From the NCBI GenBank assembly GCA_008933705.1, contig WBUN01000045.1, positions 1-39,249 of the forward strand: a stretch of DNA of 39,249 bases. Reading direction: 5' to 3'. Shown in pieces: positions 11,741-30,666 of this stretch. Source of the DNA: Hyphomicrobiaceae bacterium (GTDB taxonomy: Bacteria; Pseudomonadota; Alphaproteobacteria; Rhizobiales; Hyphomicrobiaceae). The translations under genes and the position numbers were made by a program. The notes beneath the pieces are model-generated. The model saw nothing but the letters and a program-made list of their open reading frames with translations. It was not told where the DNA came from and did no database searches. The stretch's first letter is position 1; each line of letters opens with the position of its first letter.

Positions 11741-11947
11741 TTACGCCTGCTTGTCCTGACCGTTGCGCTTCTGCGTCTGTACCGTCTTGACGCGGGCGAT
11801 GTCGCGGCGCACCTCGCGCACCCGCGAGGTGTTCTCGAGCTGGCCGGAAGCCCGCTGAAAGCGCAGGTTGAACTGCTCCTTCTTGAGCTTGGCCAGCTGC
11901 TCGTCGAGCTGGTCGGGCGTCATGCCCCTGATTTCCTCTGCCTTCAT
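11741..11947 (-). CDS. rpmC: 50S ribosomal protein L29
   Basis: L29 (68 residues) is a small two-helix protein near the tunnel exit. The start at 11947 ([31 protein letters not shown]) fits the family; an in-frame ATG at 11980 would add eleven residues overlapping the rplP end. The signature [18 protein letters not shown] is intact. Confidence 0.96.
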   Translation of the reverse strand: MKAEEIRGMTPDQLDEQLAKLKKEQFNLRFQRASGQLENTSRVREVRRDIARVKTVQTQKRNGQDKQA

Positions 11948-11987
11948 CGCCTGTTCGCGCTCCAAGAGCGCGCTCCTCAATTCAGCT

Positions 11988-12398
11988 TCAGCTCAGCCGC
12001 TTCACGATGCGGGTCTTGATCGGCAGCTTGGCCGCACCCAGCGTCAGCGCTTCGGTGGCGACCGCGTCGGTGACGCCGTCGAGCTCGAACATGATCCGGC
12101 CCGGCTTCACGCGGGCCACCCACAGCTCGGGCGCGCCCTTGCCCGATCCCATGCGCACCTCGGCGGGCTTCTTGGTCACCGGCACGTCCGGGAACACGCG
12201 GATCCACACGCGGCCCGCGCGCTTCATGGCGCGCGTGATGGCGCGGCGCGCCGCCTCGATCTGGCGGGCCGAGATGCGCTCGGGCTCCACGGCCTTGAGG
12301 CCATGCGATCCGAAATTCAGCTCCGTGCCACCCTTGGCCTTGCCGTGGATGCGGCCCTTGTGGGCCTTGCGGTATTTCGTGCGCGCAGGCTGCAGCAT
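11988..12398 (-). CDS. rplP: 50S ribosomal protein L16
   Basis: L16 (136 residues) organises the A site of the peptidyl transferase centre. It starts [16 protein letters not shown] and keeps the conserved [22 protein letters not shown] region and the MGSGKG loop. The length is typical. It starts 16 bp after rpsC. Confidence 0.97.
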   Translation of the reverse strand: MLQPARTKYRKAHKGRIHGKAKGGTELNFGSHGLKAVEPERISARQIEAARRAITRAMKRAGRVWIRVFPDVPVTKKPAEVRMGSGKGAPELWVARVKPGRIMFELDGVTDAVATEALTLGAAKLPIKTRIVKRLS

Positions 12399-12414
12399 CT
12401 CTCGCTACCTTCCC

Positions 12415-13170
12415 TCAAGCCTTTGCCGTTTCGCCCTGCCAGCCGCCGCCTTCGCGATCGCGGTCGCGGTCGCGGCGCCGGCCGCCGCCACCGCCGCCCT
12501 CCTGGGCTTCCAGCGCGCGCTTCTCGGCAGCCAGCGGATCATGCTCCATGATCTCGCCCTTGAAGATCCACACCTTGACGCCGATGACGCCGTAGGCGGT
12601 CTGCGCCAGGCCGTAGCCGAAGTCGATGTCGGCGCGCAGGGTGTGCAGCGGCACGCGCCCCTCGCGGTACCACTCGAGACGCGCGATCTCCGCGCCGCCG
12701 AGGCGGCCCGAGCAGTTGATGCGGATGCCAAGCGCGCCGAGCCTTAGCGCCGACTGCACCGCGCGCTTCATGGCGCGGCGGAAGGCGACGCGGCGCTCGA
12801 GCTGCTGGGCGATGGTCTCGGCCACCAGCGTGGCGTCGATCTCGGGCTTGCGCACCTCGACGATGTTGAGATGCACCTCTGACGCCGTCAGCTTGGCGAG
12901 CTCGCCCCTCAGCTTCTCGATGTCGGCGCCCTTCTTGCCGATCAGCACGCCGGGACGGGCGGTGTGCACCGTCACGCGGCACTTCTTGTGCGGCCGCTCG
13001 ATCACCACCTTGGAGATGCCGCCCTGGCGGCGCTGCTTCATGATGTGGTCGCGGATCGCCATGTCCTCGTGCAGCAGCTTGCCGTACTCGCCGCGATTGG
13101 CGAACCAGCGGCTGTCCCACGTGCGGTTGATGCCGACGCGAAGCCCGACCGGATTGACTTTGTGGCCCAT
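12415..13170 (-). CDS. rpsC: 30S ribosomal protein S3 with Gly/Arg/Asp-rich tail
   Basis: S3 (251 residues) lines the mRNA entry channel. Its KH domain carries the GKKG loop at residues 78-81. Arg131, Arg132 and Lys135, which in E. coli S3 contribute to the ribosome's mRNA-helicase activity, are conserved in FRRAMKR. After the normal end near residue 215 there is a tail with a run of six glycines (225-230) followed by alternating Arg and Asp, resembling a low-complexity RNA-contact tail. The ATG directly abuts the rplV stop codon (TAAATG). Confidence 0.97.
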   Translation of the reverse strand: MGHKVNPVGLRVGINRTWDSRWFANRGEYGKLLHEDMAIRDHIMKQRRQGGISKVVIERPHKKCRVTVHTARPGVLIGKKGADIEKLRGELAKLTASEVHLNIVEVRKPEIDATLVAETIAQQLERRVAFRRAMKRAVQSALRLGALGIRINCSGRLGGAEIARLEWYREGRVPLHTLRADIDFGYGLAQTAYGVIGVKVWIFKGEIMEHDPLAAEKRALEAQEGGGGGGRRRDRDRDREGGGWQGETAKA

Positions 13171-13569
13171 TTACTCGGTCTCCTTCGCACTGGCTTCGTC
13201 GGCCTTCTGCTTCACCACCACGGTGAGCTGGGCGAACGGCTTCTGGATCGCGCTCATGCGGCCGCGGCCGCGCGCGTGGAACCGCCTGATCACGAGGTTC
13301 TTGCCGACGTAGGCCTCCGACACAATCAGGTCGTTGACGTCGAGGCCGTGATTGTTCTCGGCGTTGGCCACCGCCGACATGACGCACTTCCTGACGTCCT
13401 TGGCGATGCGCTTCTTGGAGAACTCAAGATCGGCGAGCGCCGTGTCGACTTTCTTGCCGCGGATCATCTGAGCCACGAGGTTGAGCTTCTGCGGGGAGAC
13501 CCTGAGGTTCCTCGCCACAGCCTTAGCCTCGCTGTCGGAAAGCACGCGCTCGCGCTTGGCCTTGCCCAT
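13171..13569 (-). CDS. rplV: 50S ribosomal protein L22
   Basis: L22 (132 residues) has a beta-hairpin that lines the exit tunnel, a site of macrolide-resistance mutations in other species. The conserved core [21 protein letters not shown] and the hairpin region with [17 protein letters not shown] (about residues 94-110) are intact, without insertion or deletion that I can see. It begins one base after rpsS ends. Confidence 0.97.
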   Translation of the reverse strand: MGKAKRERVLSDSEAKAVARNLRVSPQKLNLVAQMIRGKKVDTALADLEFSKKRIAKDVRKCVMSAVANAENNHGLDVNDLIVSEAYVGKNLVIRRFHARGRGRMSAIQKPFAQLTVVVKQKADEASAKETE

Positions 13570-13570
13570 C

Positions 13571-13852
13571 CTATTTCCCCTTCACGGCTTTCTTGTCGCC
13601 GCTGTGCCCGTGGAACGTGCGGGTCGGCGAGAACTCGCCGAACTTGTGCCCGATCATGTCCTCGGTCACGTTCACCGGTACGTGCTTCTGCCCGTTGTAG
13701 ACACCGAACGTCAGGCCGACGAACTGCGGCAGGATGGTCGAGCGGCGGCTCCAGATCTTGATGACCTCGTTGCGGCCGGACGAGCGCACCTTCTCTGCCT
13801 TCTTGAGCAGGTAGCCGTCGACGAACGGACCTTTCCAGACTGAGCGTGTCAC
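13571..13852 (-). CDS. rpsS: 30S ribosomal protein S19
   Basis: S19 (93 residues) is in the head of the small subunit. The start codon is GTG at 13852 (then [20 protein letters not shown]), with AGGAG about nine bases upstream; no ATG is available nearby. The conserved [23 protein letters not shown] ends the protein. It follows rplB by 15 bp. Confidence 0.97.
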   Translation of the reverse strand: MTRSVWKGPFVDGYLLKKAEKVRSSGRNEVIKIWSRRSTILPQFVGLTFGVYNGQKHVPVNVTEDMIGHKFGEFSPTRTFHGHSGDKKAVKGK

Positions 13853-13867
13853 CAGTGCAGCTCCTTG

Positions 13868-14689
13868 CTACTTCGCGGCGTGACGCGGCCGGATGATGAA
13901 CCGGTCGGTCGCCTTGTTCTTGCGCGTCTTGGCACCCTTGGTGGACTTGCCCCAAGGCGTCGCCCAATGCTTGCCGCCCTTGGTGCGGCCGCCGTTGGGG
14001 TGATCGACCGGGTTCATGGCGATCGAGCGCACCGTGGGGCGTGTGCCCATCCAGCGCGTACGCCCGGCCTTGCCGGTTGCCTCGTTCATGTGGTCGGGGT
14101 TGGAGACCGCACCGACCGTCGCCATGCACTCGGCGCGCACGCGGCGCGTCTCGCCCGAGTTGAGACGCAGGATGGCCCAGCCCGCGTCGCGGCCGACGAG
14201 CTGACCGTAGGCGCCGGCCGAGCGCGCGATCTTGCCGCCGCCGCCCGGCTTCAGCTCGATGTTGTGCACGATCGTGCCGATCGGCATGGAGGCGAGCTGC
14301 ATGGCGTTGCCGGGCTTCACGTCCACCTTGATGCCGGAGACGACCGTGTCGCCGACGGCCAGGCGCTGAGGCGCCAGGATGTAGGCCAGGCTCTTGTCGG
14401 AGTACTTCAGCAGCGCCAGGAACGCGGTCCGGTTGGGATCGTACTCCAGCCGCTCGACCACGGCCGACATGTCGTGCTTGGTGCGGCGGAAGTCAACCCG
14501 GCGGTAGACCTGCTTGTGGCCGCCGCCGATATGCCGGGTGGTGATGCGGCCGTGGTTGTTGCGGCCGCCGCTCTTGGTCTTGCCCTCGGTCAGCATCTTG
14601 ACCGGTGCACCCTTCCACAGGTGGCCGCGATCGACCAGCACGAGCTGGCGCAGGCCGGGAGTGGTGGGACGGAAAGTCTTCAGTGCCAT
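13868..14689 (-). CDS. rplB: 50S ribosomal protein L2 with non-consensus loop
   Basis: L2 (273 residues) binds 23S rRNA beside the peptidyl transferase centre and bridges the subunits. Most of the sequence is standard, such as [20 protein letters not shown] and [13 protein letters not shown]. The normally near-invariant segment reading DHPHGGGEG and then HPVTPWG in E. coli is here [19 protein letters not shown] (residues 229-247). It is two residues shorter, and the second histidine is replaced by Asn232. The functionally important first histidine (His230 here; His229 in mature E. coli numbering) is kept. The codons were read directly at 13949-14017 and show no frameshift. It lies 12 bp after rplW. 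Confidence 0.97.
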   Translation of the reverse strand: MALKTFRPTTPGLRQLVLVDRGHLWKGAPVKMLTEGKTKSGGRNNHGRITTRHIGGGHKQVYRRVDFRRTKHDMSAVVERLEYDPNRTAFLALLKYSDKSLAYILAPQRLAVGDTVVSGIKVDVKPGNAMQLASMPIGTIVHNIELKPGGGGKIARSAGAYGQLVGRDAGWAILRLNSGETRRVRAECMATVGAVSNPDHMNEATGKAGRTRWMGTRPTVRSIAMNPVDHPNGGRTKGGKHWATPWGKSTKGAKTRKNKATDRFIIRPRHAAK

Positions 14690-14701
14690 CGCCGTCTCTC
14701 C

Positions 14702-14998
14702 TTAGAGCCCCGTCGTGACGTCGATCGAGTGGCCCTCTTCGAGGGTCACGACCGCACGCTTGACGTCGCTCTGCAGGGCGCGGATGTTCCTGAACGTCTT
14801 CATCTTGCCCTTGCGCAACTGCGTATTGACCGCCTTCACCTTCACGTTGAAGAGCTTCTCGACGGCGGCCTTGATCTCAGGCTTGGTGGCATCGCGCGCC
14901 ACCTTGAAGATCACCTGGTTGTGCTCGGAGACGAGCGTCGACTTCTCGGTGATCACCGGCGCGCGGATGACGTCGTGGGCGTCCTTCTTCTTGCTCAT
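14702..14998 (-). CDS. rplW: 50S ribosomal protein L23
   Basis: L23 (98 residues) sits at the tunnel exit and is the docking site for trigger factor and signal recognition particle. The N-terminal [10 protein letters not shown] motif contains Glu18, the residue that contacts trigger factor in E. coli. The ATG at 14998 overlaps the rplD stop by four bases (ATGA), indicating coupling. Confidence 0.97.
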   Translation of the reverse strand: MSKKKDAHDVIRAPVITEKSTLVSEHNQVIFKVARDATKPEIKAAVEKLFNVKVKAVNTQLRKGKMKTFRNIRALQSDVKRAVVTLEEGHSIDVTTGL

Positions 14999-15615
14999 TT
15001 GAAGCGCGCCTCCAGAGCCGCGACGGCCGCCTTGGTCAGCACCAGGTTCTTGCGGCGCAGAATGTCGTAGACGTTGATGCCCTGCACCGGCAGCACGTCG
15101 ATGTTGGGGATGTTGCGGGCCGCGCGGGCAAATCCGGGCTCGATGTCCGCCCCGTCGATGATCAGCGCATTGGTCAAATCGAGCTTGCCGAACCGCTCCT
15201 TGAGCCCCTTTGTCTTGCCGTCGGCCGCTTCCGCCTTTTCCAGCACGACGATCTCGCCGGCCTTGGCCTTGGCCGACAGGGCATGGCGCAGCGCCAGCGC
15301 GCGCACCTTCTTGGGCAGCTCGATGGCGTGGCTGCGCGGCTTGGGGCCGAACACCTTGCCGCCGCCGCGCCACTGCGGCACCGACTTGTCGCCGTGGCGG
15401 GCACCGCCGGTACCCTTCTGCTTGTACATCTTCTTGCCCGTGACCGTGACCTCGGAGCGGTCCTGGGCATGGTGCGTGCCGGCCATGCGCTTCAGAAGCT
15501 GATAGCGCACCATGCGATGGATAAGGTCGCTGCGCGGCTCCAGGCCGAAGATCTCGTCCTTGAGCTCGACCTCGCCCGCGCTCGTGGCGTCGAGCGTCTT
15601 CACTGTGGCCTTCAT
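14995..15615 (-). CDS. rplD: 50S ribosomal protein L4
   Basis: L4 (206 residues) has an extended loop reaching into the exit tunnel. The loop signature is present around residues 44-83 (a [20 protein letters not shown]-type stretch followed by [11 protein letters not shown]). In E. coli L4 represses the S10 operon; no such leader is evident before rpsJ here. The gene overlaps rplC by four bases upstream and rplW by four bases downstream. Confidence 0.97.
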   Translation of the reverse strand: MKATVKTLDATSAGEVELKDEIFGLEPRSDLIHRMVRYQLLKRMAGTHHAQDRSEVTVTGKKMYKQKGTGGARHGDKSVPQWRGGGKVFGPKPRSHAIELPKKVRALALRHALSAKAKAGEIVVLEKAEAADGKTKGLKERFGKLDLTNALIIDGADIEPGFARAARNIPNIDVLPVQGINVYDILRRKNLVLTKAAVAALEARFK

Positions 15616-16334
15616 GGCTTCTGCTCCGCGCTCGCTTGGGCGGCCTCGGCCGGCGCGCCGGTCTTGCGGAAGGACCCGGGCTTGGGTGCATCCTTGTGCA
15701 GCGGCCGCTTGACCGCATCGCGCACCAGCACCCAGCCGCCTTTGCTGCCGGGCACGGCGCCGCGCACGAGGATGAGACCACGGTCCTTGTCGGTCTGCAC
15801 GACCTCCAGGTTCTGCGTGGTCACCCGCACGTCGCCCATGTGGCCGGCCATCTTCTTGCCTTTGAAGACCTTGCCGGGGTCCTGGCGCTGACCGGTCGAG
15901 CCGTGGCTGCGGTGCGTCACCGACACGCCGTGCGTGGCGCGCAGGCCGCCGAAGTTCCAGCGCTTCATGGCGCCCTGGAAGCCCTTGCCCTGGTTGGTGC
16001 CCGTGATGTCCACGAGCTGGCCCTTCACGAAGTGGTCCGCCGTGATCTCGGCGCCTACCTCGATGACGTTGTCGGGACTGACCCGGAACTCCACCACCTT
16101 GCGCTTGGGCTCCACCTTGGCGACGGCGAAGTTCTCCCGCTCGGCGCGCGTGACGCGGCTCGCCTTGCGGCTGCCGGCGCCGAGCTGCAGCGCGGTATAT
16201 CCGTTCTTCTCGTCGGTGCGGTGCGCCAGCACCTGGACATTGTCCAGCTTCAGCACGGTGACCGGGATGTGCTCGCCGGCCTCCGTGAAGATGCGGGTCA
16301 TGCCCACCTTCTGCGCTATCACTCCGGAACGCAT
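15612..16334 (-). CDS. rplC: 50S ribosomal protein L3
   Basis: L3 (240 residues) initiates large-subunit assembly; its loop reaches the peptidyl transferase centre. It begins [16 protein letters not shown]. The conserved loop [20 protein letters not shown] spans 141-160; Gln149 matches the glutamine methylated by PrmB in E. coli. The C-terminus has an Ala/Glu/Pro-rich tail of about 20 residues. It lies 30 bp after rpsJ. Confidence 0.97.
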   Translation of the reverse strand: MRSGVIAQKVGMTRIFTEAGEHIPVTVLKLDNVQVLAHRTDEKNGYTALQLGAGSRKASRVTRAERENFAVAKVEPKRKVVEFRVSPDNVIEVGAEITADHFVKGQLVDITGTNQGKGFQGAMKRWNFGGLRATHGVSVTHRSHGSTGQRQDPGKVFKGKKMAGHMGDVRVTTQNLEVVQTDKDRGLILVRGAVPGSKGGWVLVRDAVKRPLHKDAPKPGSFRKTGAPAEAAQASAEQKP

Positions 16335-16364
16335 GTTCCGTATTCCTTCCTAAAGGCTCGGGCC

Positions 16365-16673
16365 TTACAGCTTGATCTCGACGTCGACGCCGGCAGCCAG
16401 GTCCAGCTTCATCAACGCGTCCACCGTCTGGGGCGTCGGATCCACGATGTCGAGCAGGCGCTTGTGCGTGCGCATCTCGAACTGCTCGCGGCTCTTCTTG
16501 TCGATGTGCGGAGACCGGTTGACCGTGAACCGCTCGATGCGCGTCGGCAGCGGGATGGGCCCTCGCACCTCTGCGCCCGTGCGTTTGGCCGTATTCACGA
16601 TCTCGCGCGTCGACGCATCGAGCACGCGATGATCGAACGCCTTGAGCCGGATGCGGATATTCTGGCTTTGCAT
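16365..16673 (-). CDS. rpsJ: 30S ribosomal protein S10 (NusE)
   Basis: S10 (102 residues) is a small-subunit protein that also acts with NusB in transcription antitermination and contacts NusG. The start ATG at 16673 ([19 protein letters not shown]) fits the family; an ATG four codons earlier adds nothing conserved. The conserved [14 protein letters not shown] and [14 protein letters not shown] motifs are intact. The 59 bp between tuf and rpsJ can fold into an imperfect GC-rich hairpin before CGCTTTTG, possibly a partial terminator. Confidence 0.97.
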   Translation of the reverse strand: MQSQNIRIRLKAFDHRVLDASTREIVNTAKRTGAEVRGPIPLPTRIERFTVNRSPHIDKKSREQFEMRTHKRLLDIVDPTPQTVDALMKLDLAAGVDVEIKL

Positions 16674-16732
16674 CGAAGTTCTCAAAAGCGAGGAAGCGCC
16701 CGTATCTGGACGAGCGCTCCTGCCAATGCCTC

Positions 16733-17923
<1,191 letters not shown>

Positions 17924-17993
17924 TTTCGGCTCTCCTACCTCTTCGCTTCGCTCCGGCCGGGCGCGGGCCCCGCCGAACACTCCTTCATCTTTC

Positions 17994-20069
17994 TCAGGCG
18001 TACTTCGCCTTGACCTCGTCGGCCACGTTGCGCGGCACCTCGGCATAGTGCGCGAACTGCATCGTGTAGGACGCGCGCCCCTGGCTCATCGAGCGCAGCT
18101 GGCTGACGTAGCCGAACATGTTGGCGAGCGGCACGTGCGCACGCACGACCGTGGCGTTGCCGCGCATCTCCTGATTGCGGATCTGGCCGCGGCGGCTGTT
18201 GATGTCGCCGATGACGCCGCCGACGAAGTCGCCGGGCGTCACCACCTCCACGTCCATGATCGGCTCGAGCAGCTTCACGCCGGCCTTGGCCGCGCCGTCC
18301 TTCATGGCCTGGCGCGCCGCGATCTCGAACGCGATCGCGCTCGAGTCGACCTCGTGGAAGGCGCCGTCGAACAGCGTCACCTTCATGTCGACCATCGGGA
18401 AGCCGATCAGCACGCCGGCGTCCCAGACGCTGTGCACGCCCTTCTCGACACCGGGGATGTACTCCTTGGGCACCGTGCCGCCGACGATCTCGCTGGCAAA
18501 CTCGTTGCCCTTGCCGGCCTCGTTGGGCTCCAGCCGCAGCTTGACGCGGGCGAACTGGCCCGTGCCGCCGGTCTGCTTCTTGTGCGTGTAGTCAACCTCG
18601 GTCGCCTTCACCAGCGCCTCGCGGTAGGCCACCTGCGGCGCGCCCACGTTGGCCTCCACGCCGTGCGTGCGCTTGAGGATGTCGACCTTGATGTCGAGAT
18701 GCAGCTCGCCCATGCCCTTGAGGATGGTCTGGCCGGACTCCTGATCGACGCCGACGCGGAACGAGGGGTCCTCCAGCGCCATCGCGTAGAGCGCGAGCGC
18801 CATCTTCTCCTGGTCGGCCTTGGTCTTGGGCTCGATCGACATCTCGATGACGGGGTTGGGGAACTCCATCTTCTCGAGCAGGACGGGCTTGGCCGGGTCG
18901 GACAGCGTCTCGCCGGTGCGCGTGTCCTTGAGGCCCGACAGCGCCACGATGTCGCCGGTGTAGGCCTCCTTGATCTCCTCGCGCTGGTCGGCGTGCATGA
19001 GATACATGCGCCCGACGCGCTCCTTCCTGTCGCGCGTGGTGTTGGCCAGCGCCATGCCGCTCTCGATCTTGCCGGAATAGATGCGGCAGAAGGTGATCGA
19101 GCCGACATGCTCGAAGTTCATGATCTTGAAGGCCAGCATCGACAGCGGCTCGGTATCGAGCGGCTTGCGCTCGGTGTCGGCGCCGGTCTTGGTGTCGATG
19201 GCCTTGTAGGCCTCGCGGTCGGCGGGAGAGGGCAGGTAGTCGACGACGGCATCGAGCAGGGGCTGCACGCCCTTGTTCTTGAACGCCGAGCCGCACATCA
19301 TCGGATAGAAGGCGCGCGTGACGGTCGCCTTGCGGATGCAGCGCTTGAGCGTATCGATGTCGGGCTCCTTGCCCTCAAGGTAGGCGGTGAGCGCGTCGTC
19401 GTCCATCTCGACCGCGGCTTCGATCATCGCCGCCCGGTACTCGGCAGCCTTCTCCTGCAGGTCGGCGGGGATGTCGAGCTCGGAGAACTTGGCGCCCTTG
19501 TCGTCGCCTTCCCAGATGATGGCCTTCATCTTGATGAGATCGATCACGCCCTTGAAGTTGCTCTCGGCGCCGATCGGAATCTGCAGCGGCACGGGACGGG
19601 CGCCAAGCTTCTCCTTGATGTCGTCGACGCACATGTAGAAGTCGGCGCCGGTCTTATCCATCTTGTTGGCGAAGATGATGCGCGGCACGCCGTACTTGTC
19701 GCCCTGGCGCCAGACCGTCTCGGTCTGCGGCTCGACGCCCTGGTTGCTGTCGAGCACGCACACCGCGCCGTCGAGCACGCGCAGGGAGCGCTCCACCTCG
19801 ATGGTGAAGTCCACGTGGCCTGGCGTGTCGATGATGTTCAGCCGCTTGCCGTTCCAGAAGCAGGTGGTCGCGGCCGACGTGATGGTGATGCCGCGCTCGG
19901 CTTCCTGCTCCATGAAATCCATGGTCGCGGCGCCGTCGTGCACCTCGCCGATCTTGTAGTTCTTGCCCGTGTAGTAGAGGATCCGCTCCGTCGTCGTGGT
20001 CTTGCCGGCATCGATGTGGGCCATGATGCCGAAGTTGCGGTAGTCCTCGATCTTATGGGTGCGCGGCAT
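17994..20069 (-). CDS. fusA: Elongation factor G
   Basis: EF-G (691 residues) is the GTPase that drives translocation of tRNA and mRNA on the ribosome. The P-loop AHIDAGKT is at residues 17-24, followed by the DTPGHVDF and [10 protein letters not shown] motifs of the G domain; the domain IV and V sequences are complete. Length is normal. It sits between rpsG (21 bp before) and tuf (70 bp after) in the classical str order. Confidence 0.99.
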   Translation of the reverse strand: MPRTHKIEDYRNFGIMAHIDAGKTTTTERILYYTGKNYKIGEVHDGAATMDFMEQEAERGITITSAATTCFWNGKRLNIIDTPGHVDFTIEVERSLRVLDGAVCVLDSNQGVEPQTETVWRQGDKYGVPRIIFANKMDKTGADFYMCVDDIKEKLGARPVPLQIPIGAESNFKGVIDLIKMKAIIWEGDDKGAKFSELDIPADLQEKAAEYRAAMIEAAVEMDDDALTAYLEGKEPDIDTLKRCIRKATVTRAFYPMMCGSAFKNKGVQPLLDAVVDYLPSPADREAYKAIDTKTGADTERKPLDTEPLSMLAFKIMNFEHVGSITFCRIYSGKIESGMALANTTRDRKERVGRMYLMHADQREEIKEAYTGDIVALSGLKDTRTGETLSDPAKPVLLEKMEFPNPVIEMSIEPKTKADQEKMALALYAMALEDPSFRVGVDQESGQTILKGMGELHLDIKVDILKRTHGVEANVGAPQVAYREALVKATEVDYTHKKQTGGTGQFARVKLRLEPNEAGKGNEFASEIVGGTVPKEYIPGVEKGVHSVWDAGVLIGFPMVDMKVTLFDGAFHEVDSSAIAFEIAARQAMKDGAAKAGVKLLEPIMDVEVVTPGDFVGGVIGDINSRRGQIRNQEMRGNATVVRAHVPLANMFGYVSQLRSMSQGRASYTMQFAHYAEVPRNVADEVKAKYA

Positions 20070-20090
20070 ATGCCTGGCCTCGTGCTCGTG

Positions 20091-20561
20091 TCACCAGCGG
20101 TAATGGGAGAAGGCGCGGTTCGCCTCCGCCATCTTGTGCGTGTCCTCCCGCTTCTTGACCGCAGTGCCGCGATTGTTGGCGGCATCGAGGAGTTCGCCCG
20201 ACAGGCGCTCCTCCATGGTGTTTTCGTTGCGGCTGCGTGCAGCCGAGATCAGCCAGCGGATGGCCAGCGCCTGCCGGCGCTCGGCGCGCACCTCCACCGG
20301 TACCTGGTACGTCGCACCGCCGACGCGCCGTGAGCGCACCTCGACGGCCGGCATGACGTTGTCGAGCGCGGCGTGGAAGAGCTGGATCGGGTCCGACTTG
20401 GCGCGGGCCTGCATGCGGTCGAGCGCGCCGTACACGATGCGCTCGGCGACCGACTTCTTGCCCTCCTTCATGATGGAGTTCATGAACTTGGACACGACCA
20501 TATCGCCGAACTTCGGGTCCGGGTTGATCTCGCGTCTCTCAGCTTTGCGCCGGCGCGACAT
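20091..20561 (-). CDS. rpsG: 30S ribosomal protein S7
   Basis: S7 (156 residues) nucleates assembly of the small-subunit head and contacts tRNA in the E site. It begins [20 protein letters not shown] and keeps the conserved [17 protein letters not shown] and [15 protein letters not shown] motifs. In E. coli S7 represses the str mRNA between rpsL and rpsG. Here that gap is 96 bp and starts with a terminator-like hairpin (see 20648-20669). Confidence 0.98.
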   Translation of the reverse strand: MSRRRKAERREINPDPKFGDMVVSKFMNSIMKEGKKSVAERIVYGALDRMQARAKSDPIQLFHAALDNVMPAVEVRSRRVGGATYQVPVEVRAERRQALAIRWLISAARSRNENTMEERLSGELLDAANNRGTAVKKREDTHKMAEANRAFSHYRW

Positions 20562-20647
20562 GTGCTTCTTCCTCTGTCCGTCTCGTTAGCGTTTGTCGGG
20601 GGGGCCGGCCGGGGGGAGGGAGATCCCGCGTGCATGGGCCCCCACGC

Positions 20648-20669
20648 AAAAAGGCCCTTACTTGGGCCT
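20648..20669 (-). terminator. Terminator-like hairpin overlapping the rpsL stop codon
   Basis: On the minus strand a perfect 6-bp stem (AGGCCC and GGGCCT) closes a 6-nt loop, AAGTAA, and is followed by TTTTTG. The loop contains the rpsL stop codon TAA. It fits a short intrinsic terminator or attenuator inside the str operon. A terminating ribosome would cover it, so read-through into rpsG may depend on translation of rpsL. No activity is proven. Confidence 0.55.
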
Positions 20670-21029
20670 CTTTGCTCCGTACTTGGAACGTCTCTGCCGG
20701 CGGTCCGCCACACCTTGGGTGTCGAGCACGCCGCGGATGATGTGGTAGCGCACGCCCGGGAGGTCTTTCACGCGGCCGCCGCGGATCATGACCACGGAAT
20801 GCTCCTGCAGGTTGTGGCCTTCACCCGGGATGTAGCCGATCACCTCGAACCCGTTGGTCAGCCGCACCTTGGCCACCTTGCGCAGCGCCGAGTTCGGCTT
20901 CTTCGGCGTCGTCGTGTAGACGCGCGTGCACACCCCGCGCTTCTGCGGGCACGCCTGCATGTGGCGCGCCTTCTCGCGGTAGGTCTTTTGCGTCCGCGGT
21001 TTGCGGATCAGCTGCTGTATCGTCGGCAT
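20658..21029 (-). CDS. rpsL: 30S ribosomal protein S12
   Basis: S12 (123 residues) monitors decoding in the A site. The start ATG at 21029 ([12 protein letters not shown]) is standard. Lys43 in [13 protein letters not shown] and Lys88 in [13 protein letters not shown] are both present. These are the usual sites of streptomycin-resistance mutations, so the protein has the sensitive sequence there. It opens the str block, about 240 bp downstream of a candidate promoter. Confidence 0.98.
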   Translation of the reverse strand: MPTIQQLIRKPRTQKTYREKARHMQACPQKRGVCTRVYTTTPKKPNSALRKVAKVRLTNGFEVIGYIPGEGHNLQEHSVVMIRGGRVKDLPGVRYHIIRGVLDTQGVADRRQRRSKYGAKRPK

Positions 21030-21270
21030 GCGCCAGTTCCACCTGCTGCCCGCGCCCGGACCACGATCCGTGCGCCAAAACTTGCCGCCGAGGCGCCTTT
21101 CAAGGCGCTCGGCTCTAAAACCCAGAGGATCCACCGGGTCCGCCTGCGCGGAACCTGCGGATCTTGGCCCGAAAATGTCCTCTGCTTGACGACGGCAGCG
21201 TCTAGACCAGAGCGGGGCTGAACCCCATGCCCAACGGAAACGGCCTACCACCTGCCGCGAGAGTGAGCGC

Positions 21271-21300
21271 CTTATATTACAGACGGTCCGAAACGGTCAA
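21271..21300 (-). promoter_or_regulatory. Candidate promoter of the rpsL (str) block
   Basis: On the minus strand, TTGACC at 21300-21295 and TATAAG at 21276-21271 are 18 bp apart, close to the housekeeping sigma pattern of Alphaproteobacteria. They lie in the 483-bp gap between rpoC and rpsL, in an AT-richer patch. A transcript would have a leader of about 235 nt. Apart from this and the hairpin at 21456-21487 I see nothing else in the gap. Confidence 0.5.
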
Positions 21301-21455
21301 CACCCGCCGCGGCGGCGATTCGGAAATATTTTGCCGTAAGACGCGGCGGAACGTCCGCACATCGCAGCCTGCGCGGCACGGCCGTCTCGGCCGATGTCGG
21401 CGGCGCCGCCCGGTTGTATCTCGGCCCCGCGCCGACGCCAGCGCGGGGCAAAGCA

Positions 21456-21487
21456 ATGGGCCGCCTCCGGCCTCGGAAGCGGCCCAT
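21456..21487 (-). terminator. Hairpin after rpoC, probable terminator
   Basis: A perfect 9-bp stem, ATGGGCCGC paired with GCGGCCCAT, has a 14-nt loop and lies 25 bp past the rpoC stop. Four A on one side and TGCTTTG on the other flank it, so the T tract on the minus strand is weak; the plus strand has TTTT. It is well placed to end the rif transcript before the rpsL promoter. Confidence 0.55.
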
Positions 21488-21512
21488 TTTGACCTGCAGC
21501 AAAAGCGGGCGG

Positions 21513-25742
<4,230 letters not shown>

Positions 25743-25855
25743 CGGCTCTCTCTTTCTCGGCGGGGCCAGGCCTCTGGCCGCCGCCCGTAGAATGTTGTGT
25801 GCCCTTGATCACGGGCCCGGACCGCCCCTGCCCAGGGCGGCCCGCGTAATCGTGC

Positions 25856-30001
<4,146 letters not shown>

Positions 30002-30082
30002 TTCCGCTCCTCGTCCTTCGCGCGCGAAGGCAGCTGTTCAATTGGGGGTCCGCGGAGCGTTCATCCCCGCGGCGATGCTTGC

Positions 30083-30115
30083 AGTTCCCTGGCACTTCCC
30101 TGGCAGTTCTCTGTC
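30083..30115. repeat. Three 11-bp tandem units in the rplL-rpoB gap
   Basis: Read on the plus strand, AGTTCCCTGGC, ACTTCCCTGGC and AGTTCTCTGTC follow each other without spacing, and a fourth partial unit (ATTCC) comes next. The first two differ at one position; the third is diverged. They lie about 80-115 bp upstream of the rpoB start codon. No function is known to me. Confidence 0.6.
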
Positions 30116-30168
30116 ATTCCAGGCGCATCGCCCGATCATGCGTGCGCCATGCCGGCGGCCCGCTCGGA

Positions 30169-30213
30169 GGGGAAGCAGGCGCCCGCCCGCTTCCCCCGCC
30201 CGGGCACGCCCGG
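30169..30213 (-). promoter_or_regulatory. Two GC-rich hairpins just after rplL, possible attenuator or processing site
   Basis: On the minus strand, CCGGGC-GT-GCCCGG (30213-30200) starts right after the rplL stop codon. Next comes an 8-bp stem GGGGAAGC/GCTTCCCC (30196-30169) with a 12-nt loop. Neither has a T tract. In E. coli partial termination and RNase III cleavage occur in the same gap, so a similar role is possible but inferred only from position. Confidence 0.4.
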
Positions 30214-30591
30214 TTACTTGATTTCGACGGTGGCGCCCTGGTCCTCGAGCTGCTTCTTCAGCTTGGCCGCCTCGTCCTTGGTCACGCCTTCCTTGACGGT
30301 CTTGCCGCCGGCCTCGACCAGATCCTTGGCTTCCTTCAGACCGAGACCCGTGATGGCGCGGACCTCCTTGATGACGTTGATCTTCTTGTCGCCGCCGGAC
30401 TTGAGGACGACCGTGAACTCGGTCTTCTCCTCGACCGCCGGAGCCGCAGCTCCGCCGCCGGGCGCTGCGGCCACCGCAACCGCGGCGGCAGCCGATACGC
30501 CCCACTTCTCCTCCAGCAGCTTGGAGAGCTCGGCGGCCTCCAGAACGGTCAGCTTCGAGAGGTCGTCCACGATCTTTGCCAGATCAGCCAT
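30214..30591 (-). CDS. rplL: 50S ribosomal protein L7/L12
   Basis: L7/L12 (125 residues) forms the dimeric stalk that recruits translation GTPases. The N-terminal dimerisation helices (residues 1-32) are followed by an Ala/Gly/Pro hinge (about 33-52). The C-terminal domain contains [17 protein letters not shown], the factor-contacting helix. Start and length are typical. It lies 75 bp after rplJ. Confidence 0.98.
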   Translation of the reverse strand: MADLAKIVDDLSKLTVLEAAELSKLLEEKWGVSAAAAVAVAAAPGGGAAAPAVEEKTEFTVVLKSGGDKKINVIKEVRAITGLGLKEAKDLVEAGGKTVKEGVTKDEAAKLKKQLEDQGATVEIK

Positions 30592-30666
30592 GACTTAACT
30601 TCCTTCCTTTGATCTTCGAGTTCAGAACCGGGGCCGCCGCGGCGAACCCCATGTCGGTTTTCCAGC

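Noticed and set aside
13994-14002. Loss of the peptidyl transferase histidine in L2
   Set aside because: Counting in E. coli shows the functional residue is the first histidine of DHPH, which is retained here as His230; only the second is changed to Asn.
17924-18046. N-terminally extended EF-Tu of copy 1
   Set aside because: The extension overlaps fusA, is absent before copy 2, and EF-Tu begins at [12 protein letters not shown].
30083-30120. CRISPR-like repeat
   Set aside because: The units are 11 bp, directly adjacent and without spacers; no CRISPR array or cas gene is visible anywhere in the window.
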